Source of the DNA: Rubrivirga sp046845755
Lineage (GTDB): Bacteria > Bacteroidota > Rhodothermia > Rhodothermales > Rubricoccaceae
Direction: 5' to 3'
Length of the DNA: 64,000 bases
NCBI RefSeq assembly: GCF_046845755.1
Contig: NZ_CP177357.1
Coordinates: 2,170,001 to 2,234,000, forward strand
Shown: in pieces, positions 17,540 through 24,049 of the stretch
Layout of the letters: every line of letters starts with the position of its first letter
Numbering within the stretch: position 1 is the stretch's first letter
Notes under the pieces: generated by a model
Databases searched by the model: none
What the model saw: the letters and a program-made list of their open reading frames with translations, nothing else
What the model was told of the DNA's origin: nothing
Translations under genes and position numbers: made by a program

Positions 17540-18643
17540 TCAGTCGGTGCGCTCGCGAGCCAGGCGCCGGGCCTCGGCCAGGCCGCGCTCCGTCAGCGCC
17601 CACGCGTCGCCCGTCGGGGCCACGAACCCGTGCGTCTGGAGTCGCGCGAGCGTCGGGTCGACGGCCTCCGGGCGCGACGTCATGGTCTTGAGCGTCGCGG
17701 CGGGGTGCGGGTAGTGCGGGTCGGCGTGCGCGAGGGCGAGGGTGTAGAGGTCTTCCAGCGTCCCGGCGACGCGCAGGACGCGGCGGTTGCGGCGGCTCCG
17801 GATCACGCCTGACAGCAGCCCGCGCCCGGGGGCGAACACCAGGCTCGCGGCGACGATGACGCTCGCGACGAGCACGATCGTCGGGCCCGTCGGGATGCGC
17901 GCCGTGGCGCCGCTAAGCAGCGCGCCCCCGGCCCCGCTTACCGCCCCGAACACGCCCGCCAGCGCGACGACGCCCCACAGCCGATCGGTCCACTGACGAG
18001 CCGCGGCGGCGGGCGCGACGATGAGCGCGCTCATCAGCACGACGCCGACGGTCTGGAGCCCGATGACGATCGCGACGACGAGCAGCGTGGTCAAGCCGAT
18101 GTCGAGGGCGCGGACGCTAAACCCCTGTGAGGCCGCAAAGTCCGGGTCGAACAACAAGAGCTTGAACTCTTTCCAGAACACGACCATCGCGAGCAGCGCC
18201 ACGAGCCCGAGCGCGGCCATCGTCACGACATCGCGGCCGACGAGCGCGGCGGCCTGGCCAAACAGGAACGTGTCGAGCCCGGCCTGGCTCGCGTCGGGGC
18301 GCGACTGGATGTAGGTCAGCAGCACCATTCCCAGGCCAAAAAAGACGGAGAGCACGATGCCGAGCGCGGCGTCGTAGGGCACGCGGCTCCGCTCGACGAC
18401 CGCCATCACGCACAGCGTGCCGATCCACCCCGCCAGCCCGGCCCCGAGCACGAGCACGAGCGGCGCCTTGCTGGCGGTCAGGATGAACGCGAGCGCGACG
18501 CCGGGCAAGGCGGCGTGGCTAATGGCGTCGCCCAGGAGCGACTGGCCGCGGAGCACGGCGAACGCCCCCAGCGAGCCCGACGAGAGCCCGAGCACAGCCG
18601 CGCCGAGCGCGACGGTCCGCAGCGTGTAGTCGAGGTCGATCAC
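17540..18643 (-). CDS. metal ABC transporter permease with winged-helix tail (proximal)
   Basis: 367 aa from a GTG (VIDLDYTLRTVALGA) that overlaps the ATPase stop as GTGA; no alternative start fits the first helix. Residues 1-280 are an ABC-3 permease (RGQSLLGDAISHAALPGVALAF; GLQTVGVVLMSALIVAPAAAARQWTDR). The last 90 residues are a second, diverged winged-helix tail (LEDLYTLALAHADPHYPHPAATL..., ending WALTERGLAEARRLARERTD). With its neighbour it would form a heterodimeric membrane channel. Having such tails on both permeases is unusual. Confidence 0.9.
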   Translation of the reverse strand: MIDLDYTLRTVALGAAVLGLSSGSLGAFAVLRGQSLLGDAISHAALPGVALAFILTASKAPLVLVLGAGLAGWIGTLCVMAVVERSRVPYDAALGIVLSVFFGLGMVLLTYIQSRPDASQAGLDTFLFGQAAALVGRDVVTMAALGLVALLAMVVFWKEFKLLLFDPDFAASQGFSVRALDIGLTTLLVVAIVIGLQTVGVVLMSALIVAPAAAARQWTDRLWGVVALAGVFGAVSGAGGALLSGATARIPTGPTIVLVASVIVAASLVFAPGRGLLSGVIRSRRNRRVLRVAGTLEDLYTLALAHADPHYPHPAATLKTMTSRPEAVDPTLARLQTHGFVAPTGDAWALTERGLAEARRLARERTD

Positions 18644-19464
18644 GGGGTCGATGGGGCCGGGACCGGGGACTGGAGCGAGCCCGGGTCGCCACCGCCCCCC
18701 GCCTGCTCGCGGAGCCCCGCCTGAAACGGGACGCGCCCGCCGTAGGCCGCGCGCAGGTTGGCGTCGGTAAACACGTCGTCGACCGGCCCGGCGGCGATGC
18801 GGCGGACGTTGAGCAAGAGCACCCAGTCGAAGTACTCCGGCACGGTCTGCAGGTCGTGGTGGACCACGAGGACGGTCTTGCCCTCGGCGCGCAGGCGCTG
18901 CAAGAGCGCCACGATCGTCCGCTCGGTCGTCGCGTCGACGCCCTGGAATGGCTCGTCCATGAGGTACACGCGGGCGTCCTGGACGAGCGCGCGCGCCAAG
19001 AACACGCGCTGTTGCTGGCCGCCCGAGAGCTGGGCGATCTGGCGGTCCGCGAAGTCGGCCATGCCGACCTGCTCGAGGGCTTCCGACGCGCGCGCGCGCT
19101 CCTCGGCGCCGGGGCGGCGGATCCACCCGAGCCGCCCGTAGGTGCCCATCAGCACCACGTCGAGGACGGACGTCGGGAAGTCCCAGTCGACCGAGCCGCG
19201 CTGGGGGACGTACGCCACGTCGCGGCGGCGCTCCGCCAGCGGGGCGCCGAGCACCTCGACGCGCCCGGCGGCGATCGGCAGCAGCCCGAGCACGGACTTG
19301 ATGAGCGTCGTCTTCCCCGCGCCGTTCGGCCCGACGATCGCCATCAGCACGCCCTCGGGCACGCGGAGGTCGATGTCCCACAGCACGGGCTCGTCGCGGT
19401 ACGCGACGGTGAGGTCGGCCACGTCGATCGCAGGGGTGTTGCGTGTTGCGTGTTGCGTGTTCAT
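18640..19464 (-). CDS. metal ABC transporter ATP-binding protein
   Basis: 274 aa. Walker A is GPNGAGKTTLIK, the signature LSGGQQQRVFLARAL, Walker B VYLMDEPFQG, and the switch His is in VVHHDL, all intact. The family is Mn/Zn/Fe (MntA/ZnuC-like). The ATG at 19464 overlaps the four-helix-bundle gene stop (ATGA), and the first eleven residues MNTQHATRNTP are encoded by the heptamer repeat that bounds the S23 unit, so the insertion appears to supply the present start and leader. The core fold begins at AIDVADLTVAY. A Gly-rich C-terminus (EQAGGGGDPGS) ends at the GTGA overlap with the permease. Confidence 0.93.
   Translation of the reverse strand: MNTQHATRNTPAIDVADLTVAYRDEPVLWDIDLRVPEGVLMAIVGPNGAGKTTLIKSVLGLLPIAAGRVEVLGAPLAERRRDVAYVPQRGSVDWDFPTSVLDVVLMGTYGRLGWIRRPGAEERARASEALEQVGMADFADRQIAQLSGGQQQRVFLARALVQDARVYLMDEPFQGVDATTERTIVALLQRLRAEGKTVLVVHHDLQTVPEYFDWVLLLNVRRIAAGPVDDVFTDANLRAAYGGRVPFQAGLREQAGGGGDPGSLQSPVPAPSTP
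19437..19461 (+). repeat. left heptamer repeat of S23 unit
   Basis: Three tandem copies of TGTTGCG at 19437, 19444 and 19451 plus a partial TGTT. On the minus strand this encodes the N-terminus of the ATPase. Confidence 0.85.
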
Positions 19465-19916
19465 GCGTCGGCGTCGGGGCTGTAAGGGACGCCGGGCTCG
19501 CGGAGCGATCGACCGGGCTGGTTTCGGATGGTCCCGAGGAGTTGGCGGCAGATTTCTGCGAGCAGGTCGAGTCTGTGCGTTGTGATCTCGGCCCCCAGCA
19601 AGTGGCGGCCCTTGAAGTACCAATCCCTCGCTTCGCGCGCCGAGCCGAGCGAATACTCGTAAAACCGAGCGCGGTCCTTTCCACTCCCCCTCGAATACCC
19701 CTCCGCCACGTTCGCGCTGATGGAGCCGACCGCGCGGTAGAGTTGGTCCGCGATCCGCCGTGTCCGCCCGTCGCGGTGGAGCGTCGTCACATCGTCCCAC
19801 GAGAGGTCGCCGAGGAAGAGCGCCAGCCGGTAGACGGTCATGCGCCAGAGCACGTCCCCCCGGATCGACTCGGGCACGGTCGATTCCCAGTCTTGAAACC
19901 CGTCAGGCTGTTTCAT
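19461..19916 (-). CDS. four-helix bundle protein (S23 / 23S rRNA IVP family)
   Basis: 151 aa. The core matches the S23/IVP four-helix-bundle family: VYRLALFLGDLSW (helix 1), RIADQLYRAVGSISANVAEGYSRGSGKDRARFYEYSLGSAREARDWY (helices 2-3), then HRLDLLAEICRQLLG (helix 4). The NVAEGYSRGS motif is diagnostic. These small basic proteins occur in 23S rRNA intervening sequences and as dispersed orphan genes; the fold is shared with the Avd accessory protein of diversity-generating retroelements. Biochemical function is unsettled. Here it lies in a metal-uptake operon without logical connection, between inverted repeats, overlapping the ATPase start by 4 bp. Confidence 0.85.
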   Translation of the reverse strand: MKQPDGFQDWESTVPESIRGDVLWRMTVYRLALFLGDLSWDDVTTLHRDGRTRRIADQLYRAVGSISANVAEGYSRGSGKDRARFYEYSLGSAREARDWYFKGRHLLGAEITTHRLDLLAEICRQLLGTIRNQPGRSLREPGVPYSPDADA

Positions 19917-19931
19917 CGGTCTATATGCCTA

Positions 19932-19954
19932 CGCAACACGAAACACGCAACACC
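19932..19954 (+). repeat. right heptamer repeat of S23 unit
   Basis: CGCAACA at 19932, a one-base variant CGAAACA at 19939 and CGCAACA at 19946, then CC. This is the inverse complement of the left array. Confidence 0.85.
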
Positions 19955-19956
19955 GC

Positions 19957-20946
19957 TCATCCCTCCCCGCTCAACGCACTCACGATCGTCTCCACGTTGT
20001 GCCGGATCATGCCCTCGTACGTCCCCTCCGGCGTGCCCGGGTCGCCGAGCGCGTCCGAAAAGAGGTTGCCGCCGATGACGACCTCGTGGCCCCGGGCGCG
20101 GACGGCCGCCTGCACGGCCTCGATGTTGCGGGACGAGACGCTGGTCTCCACGAACATCGCCGGGATGCGGCGCTCGGCCACATACGCCGCGAGGTCGCGG
20201 ACGTCGGCCGTGCCCGCCTCGGTCGCCGTCGACAACCCCTGGAGCCCGCGGACCTCGAAGCCGTAGGCGCGGCCGAAGTAGTTGAAGGCGTCGTGCGCCG
20301 TCACCAGCACACGCTCATCCTCGGGGACCTCAGCGACGCGCTCGCGGACCCAGGCGTCGAGCGCGGTGAGCCGGGCCTGGTAGGTCTCGGCGTTCGCGAG
20401 GTACGTCTCGCGGTGCGTCGGGTCGAGCGCGATGAGCGCGTCCGCGACAGCCGTCGCGACCCGGCGCCACAGGGACACGTCCATCCAGACGTGGGGGTCG
20501 AAGTTGCCGGCGAACTCGGGCGGCGCCAGCAGCGACCCCTCGTCGATGGCCTCGGCCACGGGCTCGGCGACGATGCCCCGGCCCTCGACCTGCTCGAGCA
20601 CCTCGCCCATCTTGCCCTCCAGCTCGAGCCCGTTGTACAGCACGATGTCGGCGCCAACGAGCCGGGCGACGTCGCTCTCGCGCGGGCGGTACAGGTGGGG
20701 GTCGATGCCCGGGCCCATCAGGCCCTCGACGGTCACGCGGTCGCCGCCGATCTCCCTCGCGAGGTCCGCCAGCATGCTCGTCGTGGCGACGACGTCGACG
20801 GGCCGCTCCGAGATCTCGCCCGCGCCGCCGCCCTGCGATGGCCCGCAGGCGGCCACCGCCAGCAGCAGCGCATACCACAGCCCGCCGAGGGCGATCGATC
20901 GCAGGGAGGTCGTCCGTCGTCTGTCGTCCGTCGTCGTGGTACTCAT
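19957..20946 (-). CDS. metal ABC transporter substrate-binding lipoprotein
   Basis: 329 aa. The ATG at 20946 overlaps the regulator stop (ATGA). A basic N-terminus precedes a lipoprotein signal (YALLLAVAAC). The ZnuA/TroA-type fold is clear: VVATTSMLADLAREIGGDRV, then the first metal His in GPGIDPHLYRPRESDV, FDPHVWMDVSLW, LVTAHDAFNYFGRAYG and FVETSVSSRN with the final acidic ligand. A His-rich loop typical of zinc proteins is absent, favouring manganese or iron, but this is inference. The stop is 3 bp outside the right repeat of the S23 unit, which separates it from the ATPase gene. Confidence 0.92.
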   Translation of the reverse strand: MSTTTTDDRRRTTSLRSIALGGLWYALLLAVAACGPSQGGGAGEISERPVDVVATTSMLADLAREIGGDRVTVEGLMGPGIDPHLYRPRESDVARLVGADIVLYNGLELEGKMGEVLEQVEGRGIVAEPVAEAIDEGSLLAPPEFAGNFDPHVWMDVSLWRRVATAVADALIALDPTHRETYLANAETYQARLTALDAWVRERVAEVPEDERVLVTAHDAFNYFGRAYGFEVRGLQGLSTATEAGTADVRDLAAYVAERRIPAMFVETSVSSRNIEAVQAAVRARGHEVVIGGNLFSDALGDPGTPEGTYEGMIRHNVETIVSALSGEG

Positions 20947-21611
20947 GCAGGGTCGTCGAGAAACAGGAAGGGGGTGGCGTCGGGAGTGAGCGTGACCGTC
21001 TCGCCGGCGCGGTCGCCGGAGAGCAGGTGCGCGGTCGCGGTGCCGTCGTCGGCGACGGCGTCGAGGCGGAAGCGGGTGCCGGGGTACAGGCCGGCAGCGC
21101 CGACGGCCCGGAGCAGAGCGGGGTCGTGGTCGCTGACGCGCGCGACCGTCGCCGTGAGTCCGGGGTCGAGGCGCGCGAGCGGCAGCAGGTCGCGCTCGCT
21201 CAGGACGAGGTCGGGCGTCGGGATCGGCGAGCCGTGCGGGTCGTGCGTCGGGTGGCCGAGCGCGGCGTCCATGCGCGCCTCGAGGTCTTCGCTCAAGACG
21301 TGCTCGAGCGCCTCGGCCTCGGCGTGGAGCTGGTCCCACGGCACGCCGAGCGCGCGGTGGAGGTAGGTCTCGACGAGCCGGTGGTGCCGGATCGTCTCGA
21401 CGGCGACGAGCCGCCCGGCCTCGGTCAGCGTCGCGCCCTGGTACTTCTCGTGCGCCACCAGCCCGGACGCCGCCAGCTTCTTGAGCATCCCCGTCACCGA
21501 CGCCGGGGCCACGCCCAGCCGCTCCGCCAGCGCCGAGGTCGGCACGGCGTCGCCGCTCCGCCCCAAGGCGTAGATGGCTTTCAGGTAGTCTTCGACGGCC
21601 GTGGACGGCAT
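20943..21611 (-). CDS. DtxR/MntR-family metal-dependent transcriptional regulator
   Basis: 222 aa from the ATG at 21611 (MPSTAVEDYLKAIYALG). Residues 1-65 are the DtxR winged helix (TSALAERLGVAPASVTGMLKKLAASGLVAHEKYQGATLTEAG). The metal-binding dimerisation domain follows (RHHRLVETYLHRALG...HAEAEALEHVLSEDLEARMD...HPTHDPHGSPIP), then a C-terminal FeoA/SH3-like domain. This is the long DtxR class. It heads the ABC operon, overlapping the next start by 4 bp, and two palindromes in its own upstream region are probable operators. Expected role: repress metal uptake when Mn or Fe is plentiful. Confidence 0.92.
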   Translation of the reverse strand: MPSTAVEDYLKAIYALGRSGDAVPTSALAERLGVAPASVTGMLKKLAASGLVAHEKYQGATLTEAGRLVAVETIRHHRLVETYLHRALGVPWDQLHAEAEALEHVLSEDLEARMDAALGHPTHDPHGSPIPTPDLVLSERDLLPLARLDPGLTATVARVSDHDPALLRAVGAAGLYPGTRFRLDAVADDGTATAHLLSGDRAGETVTLTPDATPFLFLDDPA

Positions 21612-21622
21612 GGACAAATGGT

Positions 21623-21636
21623 TTAGGCAGACCTAA
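21623..21636. promoter_or_regulatory. DtxR-type operator 1
   Basis: TTAGGCAGACCTAA is a perfect dyad (TTAGG-caga-CCTAA) resembling DtxR/IdeR iron boxes. It lies 12-25 bp before the regulator ATG and overlaps the TAGGTCTG promoter-like word on the minus strand. Confidence 0.7.
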
Positions 21637-21637
21637 T

Positions 21638-21651
21638 TTAGCCGCGCCTAA
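21638..21651. promoter_or_regulatory. DtxR-type operator 2
   Basis: TTAGCCGCGCCTAA, an imperfect copy of the same dyad 15 bp from operator 1. It covers a TAGCCGCG word 31 bp before the GTG of the divergent gene, so it could control that gene. Confidence 0.6.
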
Positions 21652-21669
21652 CACTCCCCTGCGCCCGCC

Positions 21670-22353
21670 GTGTTCCGAGTTTTTCTGCTTCTCGCCCTCT
21701 CCCACTCCGCAACGGCCCAGATCGTCTCGGAGGGCACGGCCCTGGCGGTCGGCTTCGAAGCCGAAGCGGCGGCCCAGGTCGAGTGGGACGCGGGCGCGGT
21801 GACGGTGACGGGGCCGTCGGCGCTGGCGCGCGTGGCACTCGCGCCGCGCGTCGAGCTCCGCGTCGGCCTGCCCGACGCCGTCGTCGTCCGTGCGGACGGG
21901 GCGTCGGCGCGCGACGTGTCCGACCCGACGCTGGGGCTCAAGCTCGACCTCGGGGCGCCCATCGGATGGGCGCTGGCCGCGCTCGCCGAGGTGTCGGTGC
22001 CGCTGTTCACCGGGTCGCTTGCGGGGCCCGCCAGCCCGTCCGCGTCCCTGCTGGCCGAGCGGCTGGGTGGCCCGCTCCTGCTGCTCGGGCAGGCCGACGT
22101 GGTGTGGGACCGGAGCGCGAACCGGGTCGATGCCGGGGGCGCCGCGCTGGTCGGAGCCGAGGTGGCTACGGGAGCGGCCCTTTTCGCCGAGGCGGCCGTC
22201 GCCACGACGCCGGACGGGCTGGCGGTGCTCGCGCTGGTCAGCGCCGCGCTCGCGGCGACCGGCCGGCTCGCGTTCGACGCGCACGTCGGCGCCGGCCTCA
22301 CGCCGTCCGCGCCGGACGCCGTCGTCGGCGTGGGCGCCAGCCTCCGCCTGTAG
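21670..22353 (+). CDS. putative outer-membrane barrel protein divergent from the metal regulator
   Basis: 227 aa from a GTG; MFRVFLLLALSHSATAQ is a good signal peptide. The mature part is rich in alternating hydrophobic strands (VELRVGLPDAVVVRADG, LGLKLDLGAPIGWALAALAEVSVPLF) and ends VVGVGASLRL, as in small outer-membrane beta barrels or MetA-type transporter-like proteins. Catalytic motifs are absent. It is transcribed away from the DtxR-family gene, and one operator covers its probable promoter, so it may be a metal-controlled porin (inference). Its stop directly abuts the convergent stop of the copper-protein gene (TAGCTA). Confidence 0.6.
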   Translation: MFRVFLLLALSHSATAQIVSEGTALAVGFEAEAAAQVEWDAGAVTVTGPSALARVALAPRVELRVGLPDAVVVRADGASARDVSDPTLGLKLDLGAPIGWALAALAEVSVPLFTGSLAGPASPSASLLAERLGGPLLLLGQADVVWDRSANRVDAGGAALVGAEVATGAALFAEAAVATTPDGLAVLALVSAALAATGRLAFDAHVGAGLTPSAPDAVVGVGASLRL

Positions 22354-22695
22354 CTACTCCGACGGGCGCACGATGCCCGGAGCGTCCTCGTCGGCGAGCG
22401 TCAGGGCGGTGCCGGCGGGGAGCCGCTCGACGTCGAGCACGCGGAAGGAGGCGCTGTCGAGAGTGAGCCGGACGATCGCGCCGGGCGCGAGGTCGGCCAG
22501 CAGGTCGGGTGAGGCGACAGACAGCGGCATCTCCATCGCGGGCATCACCTCGGGGATGGCCTCGTGGTCGACGCGCATCGCCTGGCCGTCGTACATCGGC
22601 TCCAGGTACACCGCGCGGACCTGGAGCGTGGGCGCCCGGGGCTCGGCACACCCCGCGAGCAGGGCGAGGGCGACGGCTGTCCGAACGGACGGCAT
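22354..22695 (-). CDS. CusF-like copper-binding lipoprotein
   Basis: 113 aa. MPSVRTAVALALLAGC is a lipoprotein signal (C16). The body carries DHEAIPEVMPAMEMPLSV followed by LADLAPGAIVRLTLD, which matches the copper-chaperone pattern HxxIPxxMPAMxMxFxV...L.PGD.V seen in CusF-type and related periplasmic copper-binding domains; the His/Met ligands are present. Likely role: periplasmic or outer-membrane copper handling. The next gene on this strand, 12 bp upstream, encodes a 47-aa membrane protein. Confidence 0.75.
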   Translation of the reverse strand: MPSVRTAVALALLAGCAEPRAPTLQVRAVYLEPMYDGQAMRVDHEAIPEVMPAMEMPLSVASPDLLADLAPGAIVRLTLDSASFRVLDVERLPAGTALTLADEDAPGIVRPSE

Positions 22696-22707
22696 CGGCG
22701 GGGCCCG

Positions 22708-22851
22708 CTAGACCGTCCGCTTGCTGCCGAGAATCCAGATCACGAACAGCAGGATCACCGGCGCGATGAAGCTGACGTAGACGAGCCATTCGACGCCGGT
22801 CCCGAAGCCTTCGGGGGTGGGCGCGAGCAGAAGAGCGAGGGCGAGCGTCAT
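22708..22851 (-). CDS. 47-aa single-pass membrane protein
   Basis: ATG at 22851, TAG at 22708. The protein begins MTLALALLLAPTPEG, which could be a cleavable signal, followed by FGTGVEWLVYVSFIAP and a hydrophobic helix VILLFVIWILGSKRTV ending in basic residues. A -7-like element lies exactly 30 bp upstream, supporting expression. It lies 12 bp before the copper-protein start and may be co-transcribed with it. Such short proteins sometimes assemble with respiratory or transport complexes, but no family was recognised. Confidence 0.6.
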   Translation of the reverse strand: MTLALALLLAPTPEGFGTGVEWLVYVSFIAPVILLFVIWILGSKRTV

Positions 22852-22863
22852 TGGGGGCGGGGG

Positions 22864-22881
22864 TAGCTTTCGGGCAAGCTA
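22864..22881. promoter_or_regulatory. back-to-back -7 elements in a palindrome
   Basis: TAGCTTTCGGGCAAGCTA is an inverted repeat (TAGCTT-6-AAGCTA) placing a promoter-like word on each strand. The minus copy is 30 bp before the 47-aa gene; the plus copy faces the oxidoreductase, 157 bp away. Confidence 0.5.
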
Positions 22882-23020
22882 CGCCGCTCCGCCGCCCGCC
22901 GATCCGACGTGCCCCCGCAGCCGACCGCCACCGTCGTGGGCATGTGGCCGATGTCGGCGCGGCGACCGCGGCGGCCTGCCCACCGGCGACGGCCGAGTGC
23001 CCCACCCCTCCCCCGCCGCC

Positions 23021-24049
23021 GTGTCTTCGTTCTCCTTTTCCGACGTGCTCCACGTCGCCCAGATCGGCGTCGGCCGGTGGGGCCGCAACCTCCTGCGCAC
23101 TCTGGTGGCCGCCGAGGGCGTCGAAGTCATCGCCGTGTGCGACGCCTCGGACCCGGCGCTGGCGGAGGCGACGCGGCGGGCGCCGGACGCGCGAGCCCAC
23201 CGGAATGCGGAGGCCGTGTTCGAGGACGAGCACGTCGATGCCGTCGTGATCGCGACCGAGACGCCGCGGCACGCGCCGCTCGCCGAGGCCGCGCTCCGCG
23301 CGGGCAAGCACGTGTTCGTCGAGAAGCCGCTCGCGCAGTCGGTCGCCGACGCCGAGCGGTTGGTGGCGCTCGCGGCCGAGCACGACCGGCGGCTGATGGT
23401 AGGGCACCTCTTGCGGTATCACCCCGCGTTCCGCCACGTCGAGGCGGCCGTCGCCGCGGGCGAGCTGGGCGACCTCCGGTACCTCTCCAGCGTGCGCGTC
23501 AACCTGGGCGTGGTGCGCCAGCAAGAGAACGCCTTCGAGAGCCTGGCCCCGCACGACCTCGCCGTGGCGCGCGCGCTCCTGGGCGACGCCGTCGCGGTGA
23601 CGGCAACCGGGCGCGACTTTCTGCAGGACGGCGTCGAGGACGTCGTCTTCGCGACGGTCGAGTACCCCGGGGGCCGGCTGGCGCACGTCCACGCGTCGTG
23701 GCTGGACCCCCACAAGGTCCGCCGGACGACCGTCGTGGGCACTCACAAAATGGCGGTCATCGACGACCAGGAGGCGTCCGAGAAGGTCCGCGTCTACGAC
23801 AGGGGCGTCGACGAGGTCGCCGGGACGGCGGACGTGGCGGGCGCGCTGGCGGTCCGCTCGGGCGACATCGCCGTGCCCCGGATCCCGGCGGCGGAGCCGT
23901 TGCGCCGCGAGGTCGAGGAGTTCGTGGCGGCCATCCGCGAGCGCCGCGCGCCGTTGACGGACGGCGTCGACGGGCTCGAGGTCGTCCGCGTGCTGGAAGC
24001 AGCGAAGACGTCGCTGGCGGAGGGCCGGCGCGTCGAGATCCCGCGCTAG
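23021..24049 (+). CDS. Gfo/Idh/MocA family NAD(P)-dependent oxidoreductase
   Basis: 342 aa from GTG at 23021 (VSSFSFSDVLHVAQIGVG); no better start precedes the Rossmann motif GVGRWGRNLL. The EKPLA motif with catalytic Lys, then HLLRYHPAF and a SLAPHDLAVARALLG segment, identify the family and suggest a sugar-nucleotide 3-dehydrogenase-type enzyme (WlbA/WbpB-like). That would supply modified sugars for the polysaccharide locus 13 kb away, but other substrates are possible. The stop overlaps the aminotransferase stop (CTAG), so the two are convergent and not one operon. Confidence 0.85.
   Translation: MSSFSFSDVLHVAQIGVGRWGRNLLRTLVAAEGVEVIAVCDASDPALAEATRRAPDARAHRNAEAVFEDEHVDAVVIATETPRHAPLAEAALRAGKHVFVEKPLAQSVADAERLVALAAEHDRRLMVGHLLRYHPAFRHVEAAVAAGELGDLRYLSSVRVNLGVVRQQENAFESLAPHDLAVARALLGDAVAVTATGRDFLQDGVEDVVFATVEYPGGRLAHVHASWLDPHKVRRTTVVGTHKMAVIDDQEASEKVRVYDRGVDEVAGTADVAGALAVRSGDIAVPRIPAAEPLRREVEEFVAAIRERRAPLTDGVDGLEVVRVLEAAKTSLAEGRRVEIPR

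Larger units (their letters stand above)
19435..19954. mobile_element. repeat-bounded S23 (four-helix-bundle) gene unit inside the metal operon
   Basis: A 520-bp unit begins with GGTGTTGCGTGTTGCG (heptamer TGTTGCG, three full copies) and ends with the inverse, CGCAACACGAAACACGCAACACC. It contains only the four-helix-bundle gene. It sits exactly between the substrate-binding-protein stop (19957) and the ATPase start, which lies inside the left repeat. No target-site duplication is obvious. Mobility is inferred from the inverted ends and the odd cargo. Confidence 0.6.
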
